Source: a candidate division BRC1 bacterium ADurb.Bin183 (GTDB lineage: Bacteria; Sumerlaeota; Sumerlaeia; MWCT01). Taken from it: a stretch of 64,000 bases of DNA. A program made the translations under genes and the position numbers. Of this stretch, positions 56,224 to 64,000 are shown in pieces. The notes under the pieces are model-generated. The model saw nothing but the letters and a program-made list of their open reading frames with translations. It searched no databases and was not told the DNA's origin. Each line of letters starts with the position of its first letter. Within the stretch, counting starts at the first letter, position 1. The stretch lies in NCBI GenBank assembly GCA_002070185.1, contig MWCT01000002.1, forward strand, positions 1-64,000. The letters run 5' to 3'.

Positions 56224-58369
56224 TCTTCTTTGCGGTTAAAATCTTGTCAAGCGCGTCGGTATCGGGAGGAACACGGCAGGCGGAGCCGGCGGCGCGCTGG
56301 GCGCTGGAGACGTCCTTGAGCCCGTTTCCGCTAATGATGGCGGCGACTGAGGCGTCGGGGAGAATCATGCCTTTGCGCGCGGCTTTGATAACGCCCGCCA
56401 GACCGGTCGCACCCGCCGGTTCGGCGAAGATGCCGCATGTATTGCCCAGCATTTTCATGGCTCTTAGAATCTCATCATCGTTCACGCTCATGTAAAACCC
56501 CATCGAATCCTGAACGGCTTTGACCGCTTTGCGCCAGTTGCGCGGCGTTCCGACGGCGATGCTATCGGCGAGTGTTTTCGGGACAACGGGCTTCATATTG
56601 CCGCCTTTTTGCCAGACCTTCATCACGGGCGATGCGCCCGACGCTTGAACGCCGATAAGACGCGGCAGACGCGGGATGAATCCAAGTTCGCGCATTTCGC
56701 AAAACCCCTTCCACACGCCGGCAATGGTGCAGCCATCGCCCACCGCCACAAAAACATAATCGGGGACTTTGTCCTTTACCTTTTCGCTGATTTCAAGGCT
56801 GACTGTTTTTTTGCCTTCGACAAGCCATGGATTGATGCCCGAGTTGCGATTGTAAAATCCGAAACGCTCAGCGCAAAACATGCTCAAATGGAAGGCGTCC
56901 TCATAGGAGCCTTCGACAACAAAAACATTTGCGCCGAAGATAAGTAGCTGGGCAACCTTTGCCGCGGGCGCTTTTTCCGGCACAAAAATAAAAGAGGGCA
57001 TTCCAATGGAGGCGGCGCTGCCCGCAAGAGAGGACGCGGCGTTGCCGGTTGAGGCGCATGTAATGGCTTTGGCGCCTTCCGCCATGGCGCGCGCCGCTCC
57101 CACACCGCTGGCGCGGTCTTTAAGGGAGGCTGTCGGATTAATGCCGTCATCTTTGAGCAGCAGCCTTTTGACGCCTATTTTTGCCGCAAGCATCTGCGCG
57201 TCGTAAAGCGGCGAGCCGCCGATGCGCAGGGTGGGAATTTTTACGGGGTCTCTCACGGGCAAAATGGGCATATAGCGCCAGTGGGATGGGTCGGGATTTT
57301 TTGCTAGCGCGGCGGGTGTGAGCACTTGTTTGATTGCCTCATAATCGAATTGGACATCGAGGATACCTTCATCGCCGCAGGCTGGACATGTCAACAGTTC
57401 GGGACGTTCTTTGTATTCCACGCCGCAGACGACGCATTTCAGACCGATGACATAATAATTGGATGGGCGAACAATGGCAGCGGGAACGGGATGGATGCGT
57501 TTTTTATTAGCGGCAAGGGCTTTGGTTTTTTCGGCGGCAAGGCGCAGCAATGCCTTATTCTTTGTCATGATAATACCACGCTCAAAGCGATAATCTTGCT
57601 GCTTTAAATTAAGGGGCTCGCCAAAGGCATCCGTGAGAAGACTCTCCCCTGCCGCGGCGAACGCCGCCGTTGCGCCGATGTCCCAGATATTATACCTTCC
57701 TCCGCCCAAAGATTTAGGCAGCGAATAAAAAAGGTCATAATATCCAATCAGGACGCCCATTGCTTTTGCGGGGATGGATTCGGCGTATGTGACTTTGTCG
57801 GGGCGGAACCGGCTGATGGCGTCTATCAATATGGGATTGGATTTTTTATTAAAGGAAACGACAATAGAAAGCCCGTTGGTTTTGCGGGCGGATTTTTCGG
57901 GGGCAAGAGCAACGCCTTTTTTGGGTTCGAGTATTGCTGCGCCGCGCCAGCGGTAAAGCGGACAGTTCATGACGCCGAGAATCGGCTCGCCTTTATGAAA
58001 GAGGGCGATTGATGTTCCGAAATTTCGCTTTTTTTTCTGGAATGCCAGCGAGCCGCATATAGGGTCAACGCACCAATAATACTCTTTGCGGCGTTCAGAT
58101 TCATCATACGATTCCTCGCCGATGAAACCCCATTTTGAGGCGTCGTCGAAAACGGTGGTGAGATAGGAGCGCGCAAGCGCGTCGCATTTTTTATCCACCT
58201 CCAGTTTAATGGAAGCGGCGGGGTCGGATTCTTCGCTGTCCCAATCAATTTTATATTCGCGTTTGTAATAGAACATCATGAGTTTTTCGAGGATGTTCGC
58301 TGCTTCAAGGGCGTGGAAAAGGCGCCTATCGCTTTTTGCAAGTTCGTTCATTTTGGGAGTCAGTTTCAT
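56213..58369 (-). CDS. Inositol-monophosphatase-like domain fused to threonine synthase
   Basis: 718 residues. Residues about 1-290 are an IMPase/CysQ-like domain: GEE at 84-86, WCVDPICGS at 99-107 and WD at 229-230. The second Asp of the usual DPIDG is Cys105, which removes a metal ligand. Residues about 300-718 are threonine synthase: a zinc-ribbon-like CVVC/CPAC (C312, C315, C328, C331), the PLP lysine K417 in NPTASLKDR, STGNAASS at 440-447 and the phosphate loop VGDG at 543-546. Threonine synthase turns O-phosphohomoserine into threonine and phosphate. The phosphatase-like part may act on a phosphate ester or be non-catalytic. ATG at 58369 follows AAGGAA; a longer frame adds 26 residues. 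No other threonine-pathway gene is nearby. Confidence 0.88.
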   Translation of the reverse strand: MKLTPKMNELAKSDRRLFHALEAANILEKLMMFYYKREYKIDWDSEESDPAASIKLEVDKKCDALARSYLTTVFDDASKWGFIGEESYDESERRKEYYWCVDPICGSLAFQKKKRNFGTSIALFHKGEPILGVMNCPLYRWRGAAILEPKKGVALAPEKSARKTNGLSIVVSFNKKSNPILIDAISRFRPDKVTYAESIPAKAMGVLIGYYDLFYSLPKSLGGGRYNIWDIGATAAFAAAGESLLTDAFGEPLNLKQQDYRFERGIIMTKNKALLRLAAEKTKALAANKKRIHPVPAAIVRPSNYYVIGLKCVVCGVEYKERPELLTCPACGDEGILDVQFDYEAIKQVLTPAALAKNPDPSHWRYMPILPVRDPVKIPTLRIGGSPLYDAQMLAAKIGVKRLLLKDDGINPTASLKDRASGVGAARAMAEGAKAITCASTGNAASSLAGSAASIGMPSFIFVPEKAPAAKVAQLLIFGANVFVVEGSYEDAFHLSMFCAERFGFYNRNSGINPWLVEGKKTVSLEISEKVKDKVPDYVFVAVGDGCTIAGVWKGFCEMRELGFIPRLPRLIGVQASGASPVMKVWQKGGNMKPVVPKTLADSIAVGTPRNWRKAVKAVQDSMGFYMSVNDDEILRAMKMLGNTCGIFAEPAGATGLAGVIKAARKGMILPDASVAAIISGNGLKDVSSAQRAAGSACRVPPDTDALDKILTAKKTLF

Positions 58370-58556
58370 AATTATTTCCTTGGGCTCAACAAAGCAATTG
58401 AATTGATGAAAATAGTTTTTTTCGCTCCGATAGTGAGTAAGAATCAATCAAAGCGGAGGCCGGGCGTTCAAGATAAATATGAATAGTCAATTCGGTTAAA
58501 TAAATCAACAAAGACAATGTCTGGTTCATTCATTGATTGTTTTTCTAATCGGGAGA

Positions 58557-60386
58557 TTATTCAGACGGCAGACCGTATTCTTCCAGTTTGTTGCGAAGGG
58601 TATTGCGGTGGATGCCGAGTATTTTAGCGGCATGGACTTGATTTCCGCGGCATTGCTTGAGAACTCTGCGGATGTGTTCTTTTTCCACTTCGGCAAGAGG
58701 GCGTTGGTCTTGTTGCTCCTTTTCGATTTTTGATGATGAAATCGGTTGAAGGAATAGTTGCTCCGGTTTGATGATGGGTTCGTTGACGAGAATAACTGCG
58801 CGTTCGACGGCGTTCATAAGTTCGCGGACATTGCCGTGCCATGGATATTTTTCGAGCAGATGGATGGCTTCCGGCGAGAACCCTAAAATTCTTTTTTTCA
58901 TTCGGTCGGCATAAATTTTTAGGAAATGTTCCGCAAGGAGCCGAATATCCTCGCGGCGTTCGCGCAAGGGCGGCGCCTTAAAAACCATGACGGATAGGCG
59001 ATAATAGAGGTCTTCGCGAAATGCGCCTGTTTTGACTTTTTCTTTTAGGTCGGAATTTGTGGCGGCAACGACGCGGACATTGACTCGAATGGGACGCGTT
59101 CCTCCGACTCGATAGAAGTTTTTTTCCTGCAAAAATCTTAAAAGTTTAGGTTGAAGGGAGAGCGAAAGGTCGCCGATTTCATCGAGAAAAAGCGTGCCTC
59201 CGTGCGCCATTTCAGCCACGCCTCTGCGGAGAGCGGCGGCTCCTGTGAACGCTCCTTTTTCATATCCGAAGAGTTCGCTTTCAAAAAGATTTTCCGGGAC
59301 GGCTGTGCAATTGATGGCGATAAAAGGATACTCGCGGCGATGGCTGCGCTCGTGCAGGGCGTGGGCAATAAGTTCCTTGCCTGTGCCGGTTTCGCCCAGT
59401 ATAAGGACGGCGGTATCGTGGGCGGCAACTTTTTCAATTTCATCGCGCAAGGTTGTGACGGAGGGCGCAAGACCGATGATATCCACAACATGCGGCGCGT
59501 CCGCCTTGAGCAGAATCTTTTCCAGCATCCGCGATTGAGCGATTGATTGCGCAACAAATCTTGCGACTGTTTGCAAAAGGCTTAAAGATTTGAGGTCGTA
59601 ATGCCCCCCGCCGGGTTTATCCAGATAGATGATGCCGATGGTTTCATCTTTGCACAAAAGCGGGGCGGACATACTGGAGCGATAAGAAGCGGGCGGGGCA
59701 TCTTCCTCATAAGGATACCCCTCCACCTCGCCGGAGAATAAAAAGGCAGTCTTTTCAAAGAAGGTGTCATTAACGACTTTTCGGCTCACCGAAATATGCT
59801 TTTCCATCGGCGAGAGCGAAACCACCGGCTGGAGTTCCTTCAGAATCGGATCCCAGAGCATGATAAAGGCGCGCTCGGCGTGAAAGATTCGGCTCAAACT
59901 GTAGAGCATCGAAGAGAGCAAAACGGGAAGGTCATTTGACGGCGGGGCAATAAGCTCTGAGAGTTGGCGCACAAGGGCGATGGTTTCATCGTCAATGAGG
60001 GCGGCGGTATCGCGCCGCGAATCCAGTTTGAATTCGATTGTTTCATCATGCGGGGCGGAAACAAAAACCGGCGAACCGCTGAAACGGGCGTTCTGGAAAT
60101 CAAAATCGGGGTCATAAATCATGAGCGAAGCGCCGATGCGCACCTCATCATTACGGAGCAAAATGTGCTCGTCGGTTTTTTGCCCGTTGACAAAGGTGCC
60201 GTTTTTGCTGCCGAGGTCGCGCAGGATAAAGCTGAAGCGGTTTTTAACGATTTCCGCATGGTTGCGGGAGACTTCGTTATCGGGGAGTTCAATCTCACAT
60301 TCGGGCGCGCGCCCGAGCGTCGTCTTTTCGCCCAATTCGAATCTCATACCGCAGCGCGGTCCTTTGATGACGTGTAGAAAAGGCAT
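58557..60386 (-). CDS. Sigma-54-dependent activator with FHA and GAF domains
   Basis: 609 residues. FHA domain at about 1-95 ([32 protein letters not shown]). GAF domain at about 145-290. AAA+ domain at 303-540 with Walker A GETGTGKE (331-338), GAFTGA (378-383) for sigma-54 contact and Walker B LFLDE (399-403). A Fis-type helix-turn-helix closes the protein (about 565-605, [20 protein letters not shown]). It has no receiver domain, so it probably responds to a phosphothreonine partner through FHA or to a ligand through GAF. Targets unknown; no -24/-12 promoter was identified in the window. Ribosome binding site GGGGGAG. Confidence 0.95.
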   Translation of the reverse strand: MPFLHVIKGPRCGMRFELGEKTTLGRAPECEIELPDNEVSRNHAEIVKNRFSFILRDLGSKNGTFVNGQKTDEHILLRNDEVRIGASLMIYDPDFDFQNARFSGSPVFVSAPHDETIEFKLDSRRDTAALIDDETIALVRQLSELIAPPSNDLPVLLSSMLYSLSRIFHAERAFIMLWDPILKELQPVVSLSPMEKHISVSRKVVNDTFFEKTAFLFSGEVEGYPYEEDAPPASYRSSMSAPLLCKDETIGIIYLDKPGGGHYDLKSLSLLQTVARFVAQSIAQSRMLEKILLKADAPHVVDIIGLAPSVTTLRDEIEKVAAHDTAVLILGETGTGKELIAHALHERSHRREYPFIAINCTAVPENLFESELFGYEKGAFTGAAALRRGVAEMAHGGTLFLDEIGDLSLSLQPKLLRFLQEKNFYRVGGTRPIRVNVRVVAATNSDLKEKVKTGAFREDLYYRLSVMVFKAPPLRERREDIRLLAEHFLKIYADRMKKRILGFSPEAIHLLEKYPWHGNVRELMNAVERAVILVNEPIIKPEQLFLQPISSSKIEKEQQDQRPLAEVEKEHIRRVLKQCRGNQVHAAKILGIHRNTLRNKLEEYGLPSE

Positions 60387-60419
60387 TGCTTCTCCCCCAA
60401 CAGTCCATCAAACGGCGGC

Positions 60420-60980
60420 TTACCATTTGATGGTATAGACCGCCGTAAAGACATTTATGCCGTCGCTCCACCCCACATGGGAAAGGTCTGCATGGTATTT
60501 AAAATCGCGCATTCCTTTATCGCGAAGGGTGTTGAGCATGTCGGTAATGCCATTTTGGTCGGGACCTTGAACTGTAATAAAAGAGCCGTCCGGTTTATCT
60601 TCGTATTTCACGAGTCTGCATCTGTGCTTGCGGCATGCATCCGCGATAATGGAGCGCTTGCTGGAGACGGCGGTATTGTCGGGAGCCGCTGAGGAGATAC
60701 GGGGCGGTTTGGGAACGGCAAAAGCATCTGGCGCGTTCCGACTGTCGGCAATGAGATTGCGTTGCTGGCGATCGCGGATGATTTGTTCCTGGCGCTTTTT
60801 TTCCTCGACTTCGATTTCCTTAGCCTTTTCCGATTCCTGACGGCGCAGTTCCGCCAATTCCTGGCGTCGCTTTTCGATTTGCTCTTCTTTTAAAGCCTTT
60901 TCCTCAAAATAGCGGAAAAAGAAATATGCCGCTGTGATGACAAGGGCAAGAATTATGACGGCGTTCAAAAATTTTTTCAC
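60420..60980 (-). CDS. Unknown single-pass membrane protein with coiled coil
   Basis: 186 residues. A membrane helix (about 7-24) is followed by an Arg/Glu/Lys/Gln-rich coiled coil (about 27-75), a Pro/Ala/Ser linker and a C-terminal globular part (about 110-186) with Cys115 and Cys120, possibly a disulfide. I do not recognise the family. Start is a GTG behind GGTGG. It lies between the GT2-GT9 fusion and the FHA/sigma-54 regulator, on the same strand with short gaps, so co-transcription is likely. A periplasmic structural or assembly role is conceivable but unsupported. Confidence 0.7.
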   Translation of the reverse strand: MKKFLNAVIILALVITAAYFFFRYFEEKALKEEQIEKRRQELAELRRQESEKAKEIEVEEKKRQEQIIRDRQQRNLIADSRNAPDAFAVPKPPRISSAAPDNTAVSSKRSIIADACRKHRCRLVKYEDKPDGSFITVQGPDQNGITDMLNTLRDKGMRDFKYHADLSHVGWSDGINVFTAVYTIKW

Positions 60981-61001
60981 GGCAAATCACCACCGCAGGA
61001 A

Positions 61002-63077
61002 TTAGGATTGCTTATTGCCTATCATCATTTGCAGCGCTTCCATAACCCGTTCCGGGCTGATGCGGCGCATGGCGTGGTCGCAGGGCAATCCGAGCAGTTC
61101 TTCCGGCGTTAAATCGGCGGGAAGGGCGCGGATAGCGGTATGTTTATCCGCATCCCAGAAGGCGCCCCAGCGCCGTTCGTTGGTGGGACCATATAGAGTG
61201 ATGGTAGGCGTTCCAAGCGCCATAGCCAGATGTTTTGGACCTGAATCAGCAGTTGCAAGAATTTCCGCGCGGCTGATGATGGCAGCCAGTTCCCAGATGC
61301 CTGTTTTTCCACAGAGGTTGACCGCATGGGCAGTTTGCGCTCTAAGGGCATTTTCGAGGGCGGGGCGAGCGGATTTATCGCCGATAAAAACAGGCGGAAC
61401 CCCAAATTCTTTTTGTATCATGGATGCCAGCCGCATCCAATTTTTAAGAAGCCACATCTTTTCCGGATAGCCGCCGCCAACATGCAGGAGAATCAGGCGG
61501 ACGCTCTCCAGACCGACTTTTGCGAGCAATTCATCGGCGTTTTTTTGCGCCTCATCGGGGATGGCAAAACGATAAGGTTTCGGTTTTTCTGTAAGCCCGA
61601 CTTCGCGGGTTAAACGCGCAAGGTTTAAGATTTCATGCGCCTCAAAATTCTTGCGGATTCGGCGGCGAGCCATATCATACCAGAGTCGGCGCGGCAAGCC
61701 CACATCGGAATCAAACGTGGCGACCGGCGCTCCCGCGCCGATAAAAACGGGAGCGGGCGGGGCGTTGTGATAATAAGGCGCAATCACGGCGTCGAATATT
61801 TTATTACGCAATAAGGCATCCAACCGCCTGCCCGATTCTTTTGCGCCCAATTGAGCCATCGAAGGACAAACCACTGTATCATCCACGAGACCGCTTTCGG
61901 CAAATAGGATTTTGCCATTGGGATGCGATAACAGGGTAAGTTTTGCATCGGGCAGCGAGCGGCGGAGGGCGTCGAGAACGGGCGCAAGAAGCGCCATATC
62001 GCCAAGGAAACCGCAGGCGGCAATGAGCACGCGCTCCGGCTTGATGGGCATCCTCTGCCGTTCCCATGCCGGTTTTTTTAAAGCGACGTAGATTTTGCGC
62101 GAGGGGCGTTTGAGCAAATCCGCTGTGTAGCGAGCGCCTTTGAAAAGTATCTTGGCTGTTATCTGGATGTATCGTAAGGGTGCAAAACCGGCTCGGGCAT
62201 AGCCATAAAGAAACCCAGCTTGACGGGCGCGCCACGGCAGAAGGGACTGCCATGCATTTTTCAGGCTTTTGCCGCGGTGTATGGCTGCCGCCAGCTCGGG
62301 GAGAAACGAGGCGATGTCCATAATCGCCCAGTCGCAATACGCCATTTTCTTTTCGCGGCGCCAAAAGGCAAGCCCGTCGTTGAACGCCCGCTGTTGCATG
62401 GCTTTAGGCTCCAGACGTTCGGGCGGGATGTCATGATAGACCGCCGCGCGCGGGGCGATCACACAGCGGCGTCCGGCGAGCCGCAGCCTCCGCCAGAGTT
62501 CCACATCCTCGCGTCCGGTGTATTGTAATGATTTGCGCTGGTCAAATCCGCCGCCAATCTCTTGAAATTTCTCCACAAGCAAAACATCGCGCCGCACGAG
62601 CATGTTAGCGGTTTGCGGATAATGCGCGCTCCCGCCTTGGTTTCCGATGAGCCCCGGCACCGAAAGCCCGAGCAGCCAGTTGAGTTCGCCGTTCCACCAC
62701 GAAGGGAAGGGCAGTTCGCGCAAAGGCAGAACCATCCCGCCGACGGCATCGGCGCTTTCTGCCGGCTCCAAAAGATGCTCCAGCCATGCGGGGTCTGCCG
62801 AGCAATCATCATCCAAAAACGCTACAAATTCACCCTTTGCCTCGCGAACGCCAAGGTTGCGGGACTCGGCGTAGCTCCCGGGTTTTGGGTTTTTGATGTG
62901 GTTTATTTGGAGGGGTGACTGCCGCACGATTTCATCCGTGTCGCCGCATGGGGCATTATCTACGAGCACGATTTCAAAATCTTTGCGGGTCTGGCGTTCA
63001 AGGCTTGTCAGACATTCCTGAAGCTGCTCCCGCCTTCGCGCAGTCAATATCACCACGCTTATATTTATTGACGCCAT
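61002..63077 (-). CDS. Fused GT2-GT9 glycosyltransferase
   Basis: About 691 residues. The N-terminal part (about 1-245) is a GT2 (GT-A) domain: SVVILTARRR, a DDDCSAD metal motif near 93-99 and GREDVELWRRLR near 190. After a linker with KKPAWERQRMP, residues about 350-690 form a GT9 (GT-B, heptosyltransferase-like) domain with a GFLGDMAL loop, HVGGGYPEKMW and the final ADSGPKHLAMALGTPTITLYGPT signature (split by function, about 620-642). Such enzymes build lipopolysaccharide core or glycoprotein/S-layer glycans. The two activities in one chain suggest consecutive sugar additions. Start is uncertain: ATG at 63077 is preferred, with ATG at 63098 and others upstream possible. Confidence 0.88.
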   Translation of the reverse strand: MASINISVVILTARRREQLQECLTSLERQTRKDFEIVLVDNAPCGDTDEIVRQSPLQINHIKNPKPGSYAESRNLGVREAKGEFVAFLDDDCSADPAWLEHLLEPAESADAVGGMVLPLRELPFPSWWNGELNWLLGLSVPGLIGNQGGSAHYPQTANMLVRRDVLLVEKFQEIGGGFDQRKSLQYTGREDVELWRRLRLAGRRCVIAPRAAVYHDIPPERLEPKAMQQRAFNDGLAFWRREKKMAYCDWAIMDIASFLPELAAAIHRGKSLKNAWQSLLPWRARQAGFLYGYARAGFAPLRYIQITAKILFKGARYTADLLKRPSRKIYVALKKPAWERQRMPIKPERVLIAACGFLGDMALLAPVLDALRRSLPDAKLTLLSHPNGKILFAESGLVDDTVVCPSMAQLGAKESGRRLDALLRNKIFDAVIAPYYHNAPPAPVFIGAGAPVATFDSDVGLPRRLWYDMARRRIRKNFEAHEILNLARLTREVGLTEKPKPYRFAIPDEAQKNADELLAKVGLESVRLILLHVGGGYPEKMWLLKNWMRLASMIQKEFGVPPVFIGDKSARPALENALRAQTAHAVNLCGKTGIWELAAIISRAEILATADSGPKHLAMALGTPTITLYGPTNERRWGAFWDADKHTAIRALPADLTPEELLGLPCDHAMRRISPERVMEALQMMIGNKQS

Positions 63078-63213
63078 AATATTGTTTTCCGTTGTCATGC
63101 TAATAAAAAAATGGGACAACATCCGAGAGGGGTGTGTCAATAACTTGTTGTTCTTAGGGGTTTATCATAACGGCACATGACGGGCGCATGATTTCAACCA
63201 ACAGCGAATCAAA

Positions 63214-63969
63214 CTAATCGAGGGGACGGACCCCAAGGAATTCGTTTTCAACTAAAAGAATCCATTGCTCAAGTGCCACAATAGCCGAATCACGTGCCTC
63301 AATGAGCATCTCCAATCCAGATGTATGTGCCGCCTTGCCACTTTCGTAACAGCCGTCTGGATAACGAATTATAAGATTGCCTTCAAATCGTTCTTTGAGG
63401 AAAGGATTGTGGGGAATGATATCGTCTGGATAGGGAATTGTATGAATTTCAATTGGTAATGGCAATTTTAAGGAAGATGCAAGAGTTTCAAGTTCTTTCA
63501 AGGGTCCTTCGATCCCTAACATTATAGAATCCTCATTATTGATTCGAAGCCCTGCAATTACTGATTTTGCCAAAAAAACATATCGGCGAAGATTTCGAGA
63601 AAGAATCGGTATATGCCCTAATGGTATGCCTAACCATTTCTTTGCATGGTTCTCTGCCTTTTTTTTCCAGCTTCGAAGAAGTTCAACGCTATATTCGGAT
63701 ACATCTTTATCAACAACACAGGCATGACGCGCACAAAGCCAGATTCCATTGTCATATCCACAGCGTTCCTCCTTAGTGAGCGTTGGATTATAACGAGGCC
63801 CGCCTGACGACGCAGCTGTTATATGAGCCGCAACACCTGCGATGATAATCTTGTCGGATTGCTTTGAAGGTCCACAGGTGAGAGCTCGGCATTCAGGGTT
63901 TGAGCACATATATCCGACTCTTTGTGCCAACAAACGTTTCGTTTTGTAGCTAAAGTCACCTGGTCTCAT
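63214..63969 (-). CDS. HNH-endonuclease-like protein
   Basis: 251 residues. A CxxxxC pair (C22, C27) precedes the HNH fold: AAHI with His49, AASSGGPRYN, Asn74 in DNGIWLC and His82 in ARHACVVDKD. This 'AAHI.AAS.GGPR..N.IWLC..H' form is common in stand-alone and defence-linked HNH nucleases. The rest (about 115-251) is not recognised; it has a YPDDIIPHNPF stretch and helices. Possible roles are phage defence or a mobile-element nuclease. It stands apart from the operons to its left (136 bp to the glycosyltransferase), and its upstream region is cut by the window end. Confidence 0.7.
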   Translation of the reverse strand: MRPGDFSYKTKRLLAQRVGYMCSNPECRALTCGPSKQSDKIIIAGVAAHITAASSGGPRYNPTLTKEERCGYDNGIWLCARHACVVDKDVSEYSVELLRSWKKKAENHAKKWLGIPLGHIPILSRNLRRYVFLAKSVIAGLRINNEDSIMLGIEGPLKELETLASSLKLPLPIEIHTIPYPDDIIPHNPFLKERFEGNLIIRYPDGCYESGKAAHTSGLEMLIEARDSAIVALEQWILLVENEFLGVRPLD

Positions 63970-64000
63970 AATATCTTTTTTGACCTTACCTTCACTTTCA

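Overview
The window is one contiguous stretch of a bacterial chromosome at roughly 45-50% G+C by eye, with the standard genetic code and mostly AGGAGG-type ribosome binding sites. It opens inside a 16S rRNA gene whose 5' end is present. An outer membrane is suggested by an OmpA-like lipoprotein and by a GT9 (heptosyltransferase-type) glycosyltransferase. The MurE DNPR motif points to meso-diaminopimelate peptidoglycan. A Thermus-order V/A-type ATPase, an EF-P with arginine at the modified position, RNase J and several unusual fusions suggest an uncultured lineage rather than a common phylum. I cannot name the phylum without a 16S search.

Layout. 1-1131: partial 16S rRNA (minus) with leader and candidate promoter up to about 1330. 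1699-5320: miaB, a wecA/tagO-like phosphosugar transferase and an OmpA-like lipoprotein, coupled by ATGA overlaps. 5459-6388: a plus-strand DmeF-like metal exporter. 6413-25038: a nearly complete division/cell wall (dcw) cluster read on the minus strand in the order mraZ, rsmH, ftsL-like, ftsI, murE, murF, mraY, murD, ftsW, murG, murC, murB, ftsQ, ftsA, ftsZ. MraZ-type TGGG repeats lie in front of mraZ.

25379-36948: a radical-SAM-like protein without its cluster cysteines, and divergently an M16 peptidase homologue without its zinc motif; then glyQS, mutY, a B12-binding radical SAM protein, efp, dnaJ, RNase J and a MATE exporter. 36949-42086: a small lipoprotein missed by size cut-offs, preceded by a hairpin that covers its ribosome binding site; a glycerophosphodiesterase; a catalytically intact M16 peptidase; and aroK, aroC, aroE. 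42173-45545: a single 945-residue secreted repeat/beta-helix protein with its own promoter region, long leader and strong terminator.

45546-54281: V-type ATPase genes H, I, K, E, C, F, A, B, D in transcription order. The K subunit carries sodium-site residues. 54434-63969: umuDC, a fused inositol-monophosphatase-like/threonine synthase protein, an FHA-GAF-sigma54 activator, an unknown membrane protein, a GT2-GT9 fusion and an HNH nuclease-like protein at the edge.

Most of the window is housekeeping. The points most worth a second look are the two separately encoded, complementary M16 subunits, the cluster-less radical SAM protein beside one of them, the phosphatase-threonine synthase fusion with a changed metal ligand, the Arg34 EF-P, the hairpin-capped small lipoprotein, and the long anti-Shine-Dalgarno match in the leader of the secreted protein. 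No CRISPR array, tRNA, insertion sequence or prophage was seen.
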